From Strigamia acuminata (lineage: Eukaryota; Arthropoda; Chilopoda; Geophilomorpha; Linotaeniidae), in the NCBI GenBank assembly GCA_949358305.1, contig OX442322.1, positions 8,432,001 to 8,496,000 of the forward strand: a stretch of DNA of 64,000 bases, read 5' to 3'. The position numbers were made by a program, and so were the translations under genes. Every line of letters starts with the position of its first letter. Position 1 is the stretch's first letter. The notes under the pieces are model-generated. The model was not told where the DNA came from, searched no databases, and worked only from the letters and a program-made list of their open reading frames with translations. Shown piece by piece: positions 1 to 9,910 of the stretch.

Positions 1-2
1 CT

Positions 3-3000
3 CCTGCTTCAACGGATTATGACGTTTTTAACGTTACTTTGAAAAGCAGAAATGACACGCAAGAAATCAAAATGACAATGTTATCGGTCGAAAATCTACC
101 AAGAGTGCAAGGAATTTTAAACTCCACTGTGATAGAAAAGGTGAAAGGATTAAATCTTGAATTGGCTGAAGAATTACCTGCCAAAACATCCCAAATTGAC
201 ATTTTATTAGGAGTGGATGTTTGGTGGAAAATTCTGAAAGACGGCAAGAGGAAAATCAACGAGGATTTGGGCCTTATAAATACTTTATTTGGCTGGGTTC
301 TCACCGGTGCAGCTGGAAACATCGATTTGTTTGATGATGAAGCCGACTTAACCACGTGTTGCAACACTTGCAACGTTGATATCAATGAAAAGTTGGACAA
401 GCTCTGGAATTTGGAGGCAATCGGGATAGATTCGGGAGAAAAGGATTCCGACTTTATTCGAGACCGATTCGAATCCACGACAACACGTTTGGAGGACGGA
501 AGATATGAAGTGATGCTCCCCTTCAATGGACAGGAAAAAGAGTTAGAATCGAATTGGGAGTTGGCAATGAATCAACTCGCAAATACGCTTAAACGAATCG
601 ATGCAAATGAGGACTATAAAAAACGTTACGACGACTCAATGTGGCAGTACATCGAGGAAAATCACGCGGAGGAAGTCCCAAAGGAGGAACGTTTTCTCAA
701 GAAGGGGATATATAATATACCTCACCACCCCGTCATAAAAGAGGATCGAGATACTTCCAAATTTAGAGTCGTGTTTAACGCGTCTTCATCCAAGAAGGGA
801 AAACTTTCCCTTAATGACTGTTTATTTCCGGGACCTTCCCTCAACCCTGACTTAATTCTTGTTATTGTGAGATTTCGTCTTTATTGCATCCCGATAATAG
901 CGGATATCAAGCAGGCATTCCTACAGGTTATGATCAACCCGACTCAAAGAAACTTTCTACGCTTTCTGTGGGTGGCTCGTGATTATTTTAAGCAGCCTTA
1001 TTCGTGGCAAAACCTGTGGAATAACATTATGATCCTGAGAATGATCGTCGTGCCCTTTGGTGTTATTTCCTCACCATTCCTCCTATGCGCAACCATAAGA
1101 AAACATGCAAAACAATTTGAGAAAACACACGCCAAAGAAGTTGATGCGCTTGATGATGGAATTTTTATGGATGACTTAACATCTGGAGGAGATTTTCCAG
1201 CCGACACGACGACACATTGCGAGAGATTGAAAATGATTTTAGACAGCGGAAAACTTCCCCTTGTGAAGTGGGCGACTTGCAGCAAAGACGTCTTCGAGAA
1301 CTTGAAAAAAGAGGGATTCCACATGCGAGGCGAGGAGTTTTCTAATCTTGGAATCATTAAAATGCTCGGCATACTGTGGGACACAGAAAAGGACATGATA
1401 ATGTTTAAAATACCGAAAATTGAAAAAATTCCGATCACGAAGCGAGAAGTTGTCTCATTTTTAGCATCAATTTTCGATCCCATGGGACTCTTAGCTCCTG
1501 TGATTCTGCAAATGAAATTGCTCATTCAAGCGATCTGGGCTCGAACGAAAAAATGGGATGAAAAAATTCTTGATTCAGAGAAAAAAGAAATTGAAGAATG
1601 GAATTCCGACATCCAACAACTCAAGGAACTAAAAGTTCAACGTTGGTTAACTACTTATTCAGGTCAGGAAATAACTCTAGAAGTTTTTTGTGACGCCAGC
1701 ACAAAAGCATTTGGCTGCACGATTTTTGTCGTCAACGTGGAGGGCAAAAGAACATTGTTGTTAAGTAAATGCCGTATTGCGCCAGCCAAAAAAGTTACTC
1801 TTCCTCGACTCGAATTAACAGCAGCAGTGGTTGGAGTCAGAATGACGAAATATCTGCTCGAGAACTTTCTTCCTGGATACCCCGTCACTGAAGTTCGTTA
1901 CTACTCGGACTCCACTATTACACTCGCCTGGATTAATTCAGACAAAAATGTTTGGAAACCGTATGTCTCAAACCGTGTTCAGGAAATTATTTCCTTCTCC
2001 AAGTCTGAGCAATGGTCTCATGTGCCAACCGAATTCAATCCAGCTGACTTATTGACCCGTCCACACAACTCAAAAACATTGATGAACAGTAAACTTTGGT
2101 GGGACGGAGTTGATGTTTCAAAACTGGAAAAGAAAGAAGTTATACAGGAAAACCCACCCGATGAAGAGAGAAAAATAATTGTTATGACTATTCAAGTTAA
2201 AGAGAATTTTATTTACAAATTTTTCCGACGTTTTAGCAATTACAACCGACTTTTGAGAGTGTTTTCCTACATAATGAGATGGAAAAGTCAACTTGTTCGC
2301 GGTGAGCCCCTCTCGCCACTCGAGTTGGAGGCAAACCAATTGAAGATCTTGAAACTTTCGCAGAAACTATTTTTTTTGGAGGAAGTCGAAGACGTGAAAA
2401 ACAAAAGGGAATTAAGCAAACATTCCACTTTGAGGAATTTCGAACTTTTTATTGACGAAAACGGATTCCTGAGACTTCGAAGCCGTTTGAAAAAATCTTT
2501 GTTAACATTTGATGAAGTCTATCCCATTATTTTGCATTACGATAGTTGGATCACACGACTGTTAATCAGAAAAGCACATCTAGAATTATTTCACGGTGAC
2601 ATTAGTGAAACCCTTTATCACTTGCGTGAACAATTTTGGATCATAAGAGGAAGGAAAACAATTCAAACAGTTATTCGAGAGTGTGCCATTTGCAGACGTG
2701 CTAAACTTGCGAGAAATAACCCTTCTACTGGTGACCTTCCCACTGAACGTGTAACTCCAGCGGCTCCATTCCAACACACTGGAATTGATCATCTTGGACC
2801 CATTTATGTTGGCAACAACAAAAAGGAACGAAAAAAGGTTTATATTCTTTTATTCACGTGCATGGTGACAAGAAGCTTGCACTTAGAAGTGTCAGAAGAT
2901 CTTTCTGTTCCCAAGTTTTTGCTAGCAATGCGACGATTTGGAGCTCGTTTTGGCTATCCCGCCAAAATATTCTCGGATAATAGCAAAACATTCGAACGCG

Positions 3001-3674
3001 GTAGTGTGGAGTTACAATCATGGGGCAAGCTCATTGGTCACAAGGACATACAAACTTTCTTATCTGAAAAAAGAGTGTTATGGACTTTTATTCCACCACT
3101 GTCCCCCTGGATGGGAGGGGCATGGGAACGACTTGTCTGTTCAGTTAAAGATAAACTTCGAAAAACTTTGCTTCGATATACCGTTGATTTGGAGACTCTT
3201 CAAACTTTAGCTTTGGAAATTGGTTCCGTATTAAATTCAAGACCTTTGTCCTACGTTCCCGACAGTGTTGATGGAGGCAGAATTTTGGCGCCTGAAAATT
3301 TTTTAACCGGTGGTTTACCAAAATACCTTATAAACAAAAAATTGAGTGCCATCAAAAAGACGGATTTAAGAAAATTAGACATTAAACGCAGACAGTTCAT
3401 TTGGGAATTTTGGAGAGTGTGGAGAAAAAGTTACCTTATGCAATTGCGAAATTTTTATGAAACCAAAGGCGATAGAAATTTCAAAAACCCCAAAGTGAAT
3501 CAGATCGTGTTGTTAGAAAAAATAGGAACAAATCCCTATTTTTGGCCACTTGCCCGGATAAAGGAGATTTTTCCAGGTGAGGATGGTTTTACTCGAGTCA
3601 TTAAAGTAGTGCTACCCGATGGACGTGAACTGAAAAGATCAGTTAGGCATGTGAGAGCTCTTGAACTGGACTGA
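3..3674 (+). CDS. pol: BEL/Pao Pol polyprotein, N-terminally cut by window edge
   Basis: An open frame of about 1,220 codons runs from the window edge to TGA at 3672-3674 with no internal stop. The order is protease-RT linker (with the L-L-G-V-D-V-W-W-K block at about 200-225), reverse transcriptase with FMDD at 1164-1175, RNase H with C-D-A-S, R-L-E-L-T, S-D-S-T and N-P-A-D-L-L-T-R segments, integrase zinc region ending in C-A-I-C, the D,D,E core (G-I-D-H, F-S-D-N, A-W-E) and a C-terminal domain of the DUF5641 kind. It would make RT, RNase H and integrase for copying and insertion. All catalytic residues I looked for are present, so this copy may be recently active. The ATG at 39 is internal, since the frame is open upstream of it. 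Confidence 0.93.
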   Translation, partial: PASTDYDVFNVTLKSRNDTQEIKMTMLSVENLPRVQGILNSTVIEKVKGLNLELAEELPAKTSQIDILLGVDVWWKILKDGKRKINEDLGLINTLFGWVLTGAAGNIDLFDDEADLTTCCNTCNVDINEKLDKLWNLEAIGIDSGEKDSDFIRDRFESTTTRLEDGRYEVMLPFNGQEKELESNWELAMNQLANTLKRIDANEDYKKRYDDSMWQYIEENHAEEVPKEERFLKKGIYNIPHHPVIKEDRDTSKFRVVFNASSSKKGKLSLNDCLFPGPSLNPDLILVIVRFRLYCIPIIADIKQAFLQVMINPTQRNFLRFLWVARDYFKQPYSWQNLWNNIMILRMIVVPFGVISSPFLLCATIRKHAKQFEKTHAKEVDALDDGIFMDDLTSGGDFPADTTTHCERLKMILDSGKLPLVKWATCSKDVFENLKKEGFHMRGEEFSNLGIIKMLGILWDTEKDMIMFKIPKIEKIPITKREVVSFLASIFDPMGLLAPVILQMKLLIQAIWARTKKWDEKILDSEKKEIEEWNSDIQQLKELKVQRWLTTYSGQEITLEVFCDASTKAFGCTIFVVNVEGKRTLLLSKCRIAPAKKVTLPRLELTAAVVGVRMTKYLLENFLPGYPVTEVRYYSDSTITLAWINSDKNVWKPYVSNRVQEIISFSKSEQWSHVPTEFNPADLLTRPHNSKTLMNSKLWWDGVDVSKLEKKEVIQENPPDEERKIIVMTIQVKENFIYKFFRRFSNYNRLLRVFSYIMRWKSQLVRGEPLSPLELEANQLKILKLSQKLFFLEEVEDVKNKRELSKHSTLRNFELFIDENGFLRLRSRLKKSLLTFDEVYPIILHYDSWITRLLIRKAHLELFHGDISETLYHLREQFWIIRGRKTIQTVIRECAICRRAKLARNNPSTGDLPTERVTPAAPFQHTGIDHLGPIYVGNNKKERKKVYILLFTCMVTRSLHLEVSEDLSVPKFLLAMRRFGARFGYPAKIFSDNSKTFERGSVELQSWGKLIGHKDIQTFLSEKRVLWTFIPPLSPWMGGAWERLVCSVKDKLRKTLLRYTVDLETLQTLALEIGSVLNSRPLSYVPDSVDGGRILAPENFLTGGLPKYLINKKLSAIKKTDLRKLDIKRRQFIWEFWRVWRKSYLMQLRNFYETKGDRNFKNPKVNQIVLLEKIGTNPYFWPLARIKEIFPGEDGFTRVIKVVLPDGRELKRSVRHVRALELD

Positions 3675-3727
3675 TTTGTTTGAGCTCGTTGTGTTTTCTC
3701 TTCTCTGTTCTCTCGCCGGCAATTCGC

Positions 3728-5294
3728 TGTTGCAAGACAGCGTGGAAGAATTGTTGTGCTGAGATTGTGTCAATAAATAATACTAATTGCTTTTATTTGT
3801 TTAATTTTCCTTTAGTGTTTTATTTTTCATAATTAACTGATATTTTTCACTTTACAGGAATTTTGACTTATTAAAATGTTTTTCATTGATTTTTATTGTC
3901 ACTTTTCGATTTAATGTAGTGTTATTACCTTGCTATTATTTTATTTGTGTCTTTTTGAGTGCATTTATGAACCTTTCTATTAATTTTCCCTGATTTTGTG
4001 TTTATTGCGTGCAGTTCTAATGTTTTCTTCGTTTTCTGGCATACATTTGCGATGCTCGTTACGTCATTTTTCGGTTCCTAGCGGACTTTTGCTTCCGTCT
4101 TCTAACCTTTCGTTTAGTGTTTTAAAACTCATTTGGAGTTTGTTTTACTATTGTTTCAGACTAATTCGGGTCTGATCTTTCTTTCTGGATGCATTAGAAC
4201 TGCCCAAAATGCTTCGATCGGTTGTTTCGAACGTTCGTTGTCGGTTGCCGTAAAAGCGTAGCCGAGAATGTTCGGTTCGATCAACAATTCGTATTTATTA
4301 AACTTGTGTGTATTCATTCAGTATTTTGTAATGGGAATTATTAATTACTCTTGTAATTTAATCACTACTTTATTCGTTATTTACATTAAGTGCCTTTTAT
4401 TCCAATTTCGAATCGTTTTGACGCTTTTGCAATGTTCGCCGGACGCCATGTTTGATCCAACACCTTTGTTTTGTTCGCCGATCGCCATGTTTGTCCCAAG
4501 CGACGATTACACAATGTAACCGTTATTTTTGTATTTTATATTCTTATAATCTGCATTTACTATTTCATTTCGAAGTGTTTTCACCTGTATTCTTTGCTAT
4601 TTTTGCATTTTTATTCCGTTCGGAATTCAAATGTTTTGATTGCATCATTTTGCTTGACGCTGATTGGCTGTCTCGATCGTCTGCTTGACTATCATTGTTT
4701 TCGCTCCGTTTGCACTGTTTTACTTTTTTGATCTTATTGTTGTGATTAGATATTTTATTCCTGGTATTCTTGTGGTCATTTTAGTGTATCACAATCTTTA
4801 TTTCGTGCAGTTTTTATGTAACTACAACTTTGCTGTGATTTCGTTTCCTCCGTTGCTATGACAACGGAGTTTCTTGTGTATCTGTATTTCGCCGCTATCG
4901 GCTTGGCGCGTGCCGTAATTGGGTACTGCGCATGTGCGGTTCCTCAGGAACCAATGTAATCAGTGTATTTTATTCAGTTCTCAACCAACTTTTTAATAAA
5001 CAAGTTGTTTTTTGTTAACTCCCGTGTTTTCTATTTTCAACCTTAGTTTTCAATGTGTTGTGAGTAGTTAAGCCTTTCCCTGGATTAGCCATTGATTCAG
5101 CACTCCATTGGATATTAATCATCGGTGTTCCCATCAATGCTCCATGCATTCAACAATAGTTTTCAGTGCGGATTTGTGTTCTCAGCGCGGTTTTCGTACT
5201 AATTTAACAATACGATCACTTGAGTTTTTAGAAGCGGGAAATTCAAATTGCCCCGACCCCATTCCTAGCTGTTTGGTGTTGACAGACCGCAACA
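3728..5294 (+). repeat. 3' LTR of element A (1567 bp)
   Basis: It starts TGTTGCAAGACAG, 53 bases after the pol stop, and ends ...ACCGCAACA; both ends match the LTR at 26917-28430. The termini form a six-base inverted pair TGTTGC/GCAACA. Inside are a TTACGTCA half-CRE (4059-4066), a reverse CCAAT box (ATTGG, 4663-4667), an RFX-type X-box with 8-bp arms (4848-4869) and AATAAA (4995-5000). Small open frames here are chance. Confidence 0.9.
4059..4869 (+). promoter_or_regulatory. CRE-like, CCAAT and X-box sites in LTR A
   Basis: TTACGTCA is at 4059-4066, CTGATTGGCTG (reverse CCAAT) is around 4660-4670, and GTTGCTATGACAAC is at 4852-4865 inside an 8-bp-arm inverted repeat. These fit ATF/CREB, NF-Y and RFX sites from general knowledge. 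The same order recurs in the E- and B-type LTRs. Use as a promoter is inferred. Confidence 0.55.
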
Positions 5295-6785
5295 ACAACC
5301 TCTCTTTTCTGTTTTGACAAATAAGACTTATCTCTCTTTGGCTCTTTCTAACCTTAATCCGAACCAACGGGGCTTATTGTCCTCTTTCTTCTCCTACTGC
5401 CACTCTGACTGCAAGGCAATAGGCCTTGGCTCTTTGAACCCCAGTCCCAGAATGTATCCAAGAACTGAGTGTGGGACAACACTGGAATCCATTGTGAGTG
5501 GACTACTTAACTATGCTACAACTAAATTCCCTAAGAAACAAATTCGGAAAACTATCTTAACTTAAACCGCAGGAACAACAAGTCTTCAAAAGAGAGAGAA
5601 GTGCTGCGTTTCTTTTTCCAAAAATGAAATTCTAAAACATCCTCAAACACTACCTCTCTCGCTGGCTTTGCTGACCAACCATTGTTCCATTCGTCAACGC
5701 GGCACTCTGCTCCGCCAACCGCAAATGGCTAAGCGCCAAATGGGTGCTCGAACAAGCAGGTTAACTAATCGCACAAAAAAAAACCCGAATATGTAACTTT
5801 CTATTTCTTATAAAGACAACTTTCAATAAAAAATAAATTTAAAGACTGTTAACCTCTAATATCTAATTCTACAACTTTGGAGTCTCGAAAAATGCTCTTA
5901 CAACCCTGATCTGATCAATTAAGCGCCCTTATACCCCTTCCAACCACACAATGTGCAAGGTGGAGACTGCACTTACTAACATCAATTGTCTCGAATTTGA
6001 AAGACTGACCCTAATGGACGATCGTTTCACCCTGAACAAGCCCCAACATGCAGTAACTAACTTTCCAAAAAGGGGGGTACCCACCCAACTGATCTACAAG
6101 CGCCCTCGCAAAGACGCTTGGTGGCTGCGAACTTAACAAGCAATTTTCCCCAAAACTCTGAACTAACTTATAACTAAAAGGTTTACCCCGAGAAAATAAT
6201 GACAAACCCAGTAACGCATCCAAACTTCCTAACCAATTGTGAACGCACTAAAACAAAGGTACAACACGCTGGAAGTGGGAACATCTACAAATTCTTAGCA
6301 GTAACTTCTCAAAAACCTTTTATCACAAACGAGACTGAATGGAGGACTGATTCCTAAATTTCCGCTTTCTCTAATTAAACAGCTAGTGTGGCTTATCTTA
6401 TCTCAACCCACGCACAGGTTCTTCTGAAAAACCTCACACACTAACACCTGCTTAAACAATCAACTAAATAATACGGAAGTCCCCCAAAATACAATCAAAA
6501 CGCACTCTTCCATGTGGTCAGTCCACTGAAAGGCTGGCGGACAAACACGGCGGCCATTGAGACGGGATCCCTCGCCTCCACTCTCCCACGCAACCCAATA
6601 TAACTGGCTGAGTGTAGTAGGGGAGAAGGAGCGACCACTCGATTGCCACAACCGAAAGAACAAGCAAACGAGCGCGGGACCGCTTCTCATCAGCCTCAAA
6701 CATCGCCAATCTGCCGTCAGTCAACCTAACAGTTCACAATAGACCTGACCTCAAAACTTAATCAACTCTTAAAGCTAGAAAGAAC
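5295..6785 (-). other. Unassigned sequence, possibly minus-strand leader of element G
   Basis: This lies between the 3' LTR of A and the left end of F. Because F carries a GAAC target duplication (6782-6785 and 23055-23058), this stretch was directly joined to 23059 onward before F inserted. The latter is the minus-strand leader of G, so this could be its continuation. I find no Gag, protease or LTR end in it, and no convincing gene. Open frames are short (up to 83 codons). Confidence 0.4.
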
Positions 6786-8248
6786 TGTTGCAACTGGCCT
6801 GGGCTGGGCCAATTAAGAAACAAAGGACCTTCTTTTTGACCGCTGATTTTGTATAGTGGCTTTGAAGATTCAATGTCCATCTGTCAGGCATCCAGAACAG
6901 CAGGTACTTTGGAGGAAACAAGGTGTTTTTACTCCTCACTCATTCTGCTAATAAAATCCACGGGAGTAAAAATAAACATCGTTTAATATCATTGAAAACA
7001 TGAATAACACAGATACAATGCAGCGCGAGAGCAGAAACAAAGCAGTTACACTTAAAACAATAAACTATAACAAGTGCAATCACATAAGCATTGTATAAGG
7101 ACATATGCACTTGAAAGTAAGGAAGCCTTAGGTCCCTAAAAAAGGAAGGAAATAAACCATCTGATACAAATAGACTACCGTACAGGGCATCAAGTACATT
7201 TGCTTAAGCCTAACAACTGAAAACCTACATTAAATGTAATAAATCAGTTTTACAATCAATCTTTAGATGCTATATTCAAGAACCCATTAGAAATGCATTA
7301 AATCCTAGTAAATATTCATGAAACACAAGAAAAAGAATAAATATAGAGGTTTTCTACCAATCAAATTGCAGCTCTACAGTGAGTGCAGTATTTACATCAG
7401 AAAGCATTATCATCATGCAATAAAACTTAAGACTATTACATTGCTAAATACACAAATGCCCAATTACTCACAAATACCTCATAAAACCCACAAAAAGGTA
7501 ATTTTAAATACATCTTTACAGAGACACTTAAGCCACGCCCACAGCAATGGCGGACAAGGAGAGAGAGATTGCTCATATGAGCACAAAAGCAATCCAATTA
7601 ACCTTCCAGGACAAGTGAGAGGCATTTTAAGGTAACAAATTAATTAATAGGCATACAAACAACTAATATAGGTGGTTTTTAATCCGTGACAGGACCTGGA
7701 ACATTTCTACCAGCTGTCCAGAGGCGGACACGCATGGGAGGCGATCATTTGCACGCATTTTGGACGTTTTCACACCTGAAACGAGCGGTGTTGAACTCAC
7801 ATGCGCACAATAGACACACAGGACATTAAACAAGGTAGGAAAATTGCTAATAAACTGATAAAATGCACTGAATGCATTTAAACATTAATAATAACAGTTA
7901 GATCTCTTCCAGTCCACATTTGAATTGAGCGAGATGCATCCAGCTTGTCGGACTGCTTACACTAATGAACTGGAAATAGATAACACTCAAGAAACAGGTA
8001 AAATTTGCACAAAACGTTAATAAGTGACAACAAAAACTTACAAAGCAATATTTTGACATTTCAGATAATTAATTCACATGGCAAACGCTTTTATACGGGG
8101 AAATATTCAGATAATTGACAAATTCGAACTCAAACACACAAGAATATTATTAAAAACGTTTTGTCTGTATTTCCAGGAAATTGCCACATGTATAGATTTT
8201 CTTCCTAGCCGGTAAACGTTTTGACAACTCCATTTGTTGCTAGCAACA
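6786..8248 (-). repeat. 3' LTR of element F (1463 bp)
   Basis: On the minus strand it starts TGTTGCTAGCAACA at 8248 and ends ...GTTGCAACA at 6786. It matches 21594-23054 except for small changes such as a two-base GA repeat difference near 7560. The first 14 bases are a perfect palindrome. A TATAAAA (minus) lies at 8095-8089; the F2 LTR has different sequence there. The 105-codon open frame at 7318-7635 is a chance frame on the opposite strand. Confidence 0.92.
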
Positions 8249-8275
8249 AAGATTGCCGGCCGAAAGAAAGAAACC
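8249..8275 (-). promoter_or_regulatory. Conserved pyrimidine/GCCGGCAAT block before the 3' LTR of F
   Basis: On the minus strand the bases before the LTR read TTTCTTTCTTTCGGCCGGCA and then ATCTT. This is the position where plus-strand DNA is normally primed from a polypurine tract, but here the sense strand is pyrimidine-rich. All other 3' LTRs in the window have the same kind of block. Confidence 0.6.
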
Positions 8276-8281
8276 GACATC

Positions 8282-9880
8282 CTATGTAATTCTTTGACGT
8301 AATAGGTTTGAAATCCATTCAGGTATTCTTTTACCAACAGCGACCAAGCTTAACTTGACCAGTGTATTTATCATCTGTTTCTGTTTCAGTGGATCTTTTG
8401 AATAGAAACCATAGTCTTGATGAGTGAAAGAAAATTTCTGATTTTTGCCTACAAACGACTTCATCTTTGTGCAAGGCGATCTATATCGATACTTAGGACG
8501 ACGTGCATCTGCTTCCTTTACCAATTCGATTTCTGCGCCAACATTTCGATCTTGTTTGATAATAGTTTGACTCAAAACGTCTCTTGTATTTCTGAATAGT
8601 AAAGGTTTTTTGTCTATTTTCAGCAACTCGAGAAGCTTTTCCTTTTTTCCCAAGAACATTGGGCCTTTAATCGATTGAATTTCCTCTAGATTACTTCGAA
8701 TCGAGCCCCAGAAATTTAAAAAGTCCGGGTGGGATAACCTTACACTCCAATTCCGAGTCCAACTCTTCTCCACACGGTAACGAGGAATATTTTCCCGGCC
8801 GAAAGAACCAAGTAGCCAGCTCTTGACTGCATTTCCAGATCCTTTCTTTCGAGAAAGCATGGTCTTTGATGATTTGGGAAGGTTTGAGTTGACTGTGCAG
8901 AAACAACTTGACTTTTCATCTGAAATTTGACTCAACTTCTTGCGATGGACGACTTCCGATGCTTGAGTTGCGATTAGGACCGGATTTTTTGATTTGTTCC
9001 GGATAATTTGGCCTTGTTCTACCGAGAGACACGATACAGCTGCGCTAGTATCCGAATATTCATCCAAATCGTGGTTTGTGTTTCCAATCGAACCATTGGC
9101 AATCCAACCAAATATCGTGCGAGACAAACCAAATGTTTTGCTAATTCGTTTTCTTCCACAGAGAGCAACTTTCCAAAAGTTGTCACCTCCTATTAGGAAG
9201 TCAATTTCATCCGTGACTGACGGATGCGGTTCAGCTAATTCCAATCCAAACGCCAATATTTTCTTGATAGTTTCGGCGTTTGTCAGTCCACTGACTGTGG
9301 GCAACGCTTTAGCTTTTAACGCATCAAATGTAAGCTTTTGATTTCCGTGACGTGACTGTAGCTCTACTGGAATTACGTCGTAATTAGCGGGAACCGCATG
9401 TTCATCATCCAATCGCTTCATCATGTATGCTACGGATCCCTTCTTTGTCATCCGAAGGCATTCGACCAATTTGGTAGATACGTACGACCGGTGACTCCCG
9501 GGGTCAAGAAGACCTCGGACGATAACTGGCTCCTTGTTTTTTCGGATTAATTGAGCTGAAAATACCATCAACTGAATACTCGATGCAACTGCTAAAGATA
9601 CATTTGCAGAGACACTGGATTGGGTGGGAATTTCTTCTTTCTTTTCAGCAGGTTTCTCTTCACCTTTGGAGCAGATTATCGTGTGATGTCGACCCCCACA
9701 TTTCCTGCAACTGAAGCTTACCAAGCAGTCTTTCGCCGAATGATTTCTGCGGAGGCAATTAAAGCATAAGCGCTTTTGTTTAGCGATTTCTGTTCGTTCC
9801 GCAACAGTAAGAGAAGCGTCGCATTTCGCATTATAATGTGATCCGTCACAAAAAACGCAGACGATTTTTCCCGACCCCAT
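8282..9880 (-). CDS. Zinc knuckles, protease and decayed TK-like domain (element F, 3' part of Gag-Pro frame)
   Basis: This 532-residue frame continues the Gag frame after one TGA. In order it has three Cys/His knuckles (near residues 9-70, including C-F-N-C...H...C), a retropepsin-like protease with L-L-D-P-G-S-H-R-S-Y, the linker block ending I-F-G-W-I, a low-complexity stretch, then from about residue 400 a segment matching the P-loop start of the TK domain of element T (G-P-M-F-L-G-K-K against G-P-M-Y-A-G-K-T). The TK catalytic D-E-G-Q segment and zinc cysteines are not recognisable. The last about 40 residues again match T, ending R-I-P-E-W-I-S-N-L-L-R-Q-R-I. It is probably a catalytically dead but still open kinase remnant. 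There is no RT or integrase. Confidence 0.85.
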   Translation of the reverse strand: MGSGKIVCVFCDGSHYNAKCDASLTVAERTEIAKQKRLCFNCLRRNHSAKDCLVSFSCRKCGGRHHTIICSKGEEKPAEKKEEIPTQSSVSANVSLAVASSIQLMVFSAQLIRKNKEPVIVRGLLDPGSHRSYVSTKLVECLRMTKKGSVAYMMKRLDDEHAVPANYDVIPVELQSRHGNQKLTFDALKAKALPTVSGLTNAETIKKILAFGLELAEPHPSVTDEIDFLIGGDNFWKVALCGRKRISKTFGLSRTIFGWIANGSIGNTNHDLDEYSDTSAAVSCLSVEQGQIIRNKSKNPVLIATQASEVVHRKKLSQISDEKSSCFCTVNSNLPKSSKTMLSRKKGSGNAVKSWLLGSFGRENIPRYRVEKSWTRNWSVRLSHPDFLNFWGSIRSNLEEIQSIKGPMFLGKKEKLLELLKIDKKPLLFRNTRDVLSQTIIKQDRNVGAEIELVKEADARRPKYRYRSPCTKMKSFVGKNQKFSFTHQDYGFYSKDPLKQKQMINTLVKLSLVAVGKRIPEWISNLLRQRIT

Positions 9881-9910
9881 TGGACCGGATGGTTTAGGTT
9901 TGTCCTTCCC

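Larger units (their letters stand above)
1..5294 (+). mobile_element. BEL/Pao retrotransposon A, 3' part (pol and 3' LTR)
   Basis: The element enters from the left edge already inside the protease-RT linker and ends with a complete 3' LTR. Coding order (linker, RT, RNase H, integrase) and the D-P-G-S/FMDD style of its relatives in this window place it in BEL/Pao. Its pol is nearly the same as that of element E (38056-40128 and 46718-47527), and its LTR is of the E type, so A and E belong to one family. The 5' LTR, Gag and protease active site lie outside the window. The four bases after the LTR are ACAA, but the matching left target copy cannot be seen. Confidence 0.93.

Noticed and set aside
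17-526. Minus-strand open frames opposite pol (also 998-1525, 13697-14041, 15065-15757, 38211-38738 and others)
   Set aside because: They lie opposite intact Gag-Pol frames, recur wherever pol recurs, and show no domain. They are shadows of the coding strand.
7318-7635. 105-codon frame in F-type LTRs (also 22126-22386 and 61920-62237)
   Set aside because: It is antisense to the LTR, changes its end with a small indel, and has low-complexity basic sequence. It repeats only because the LTR repeats.
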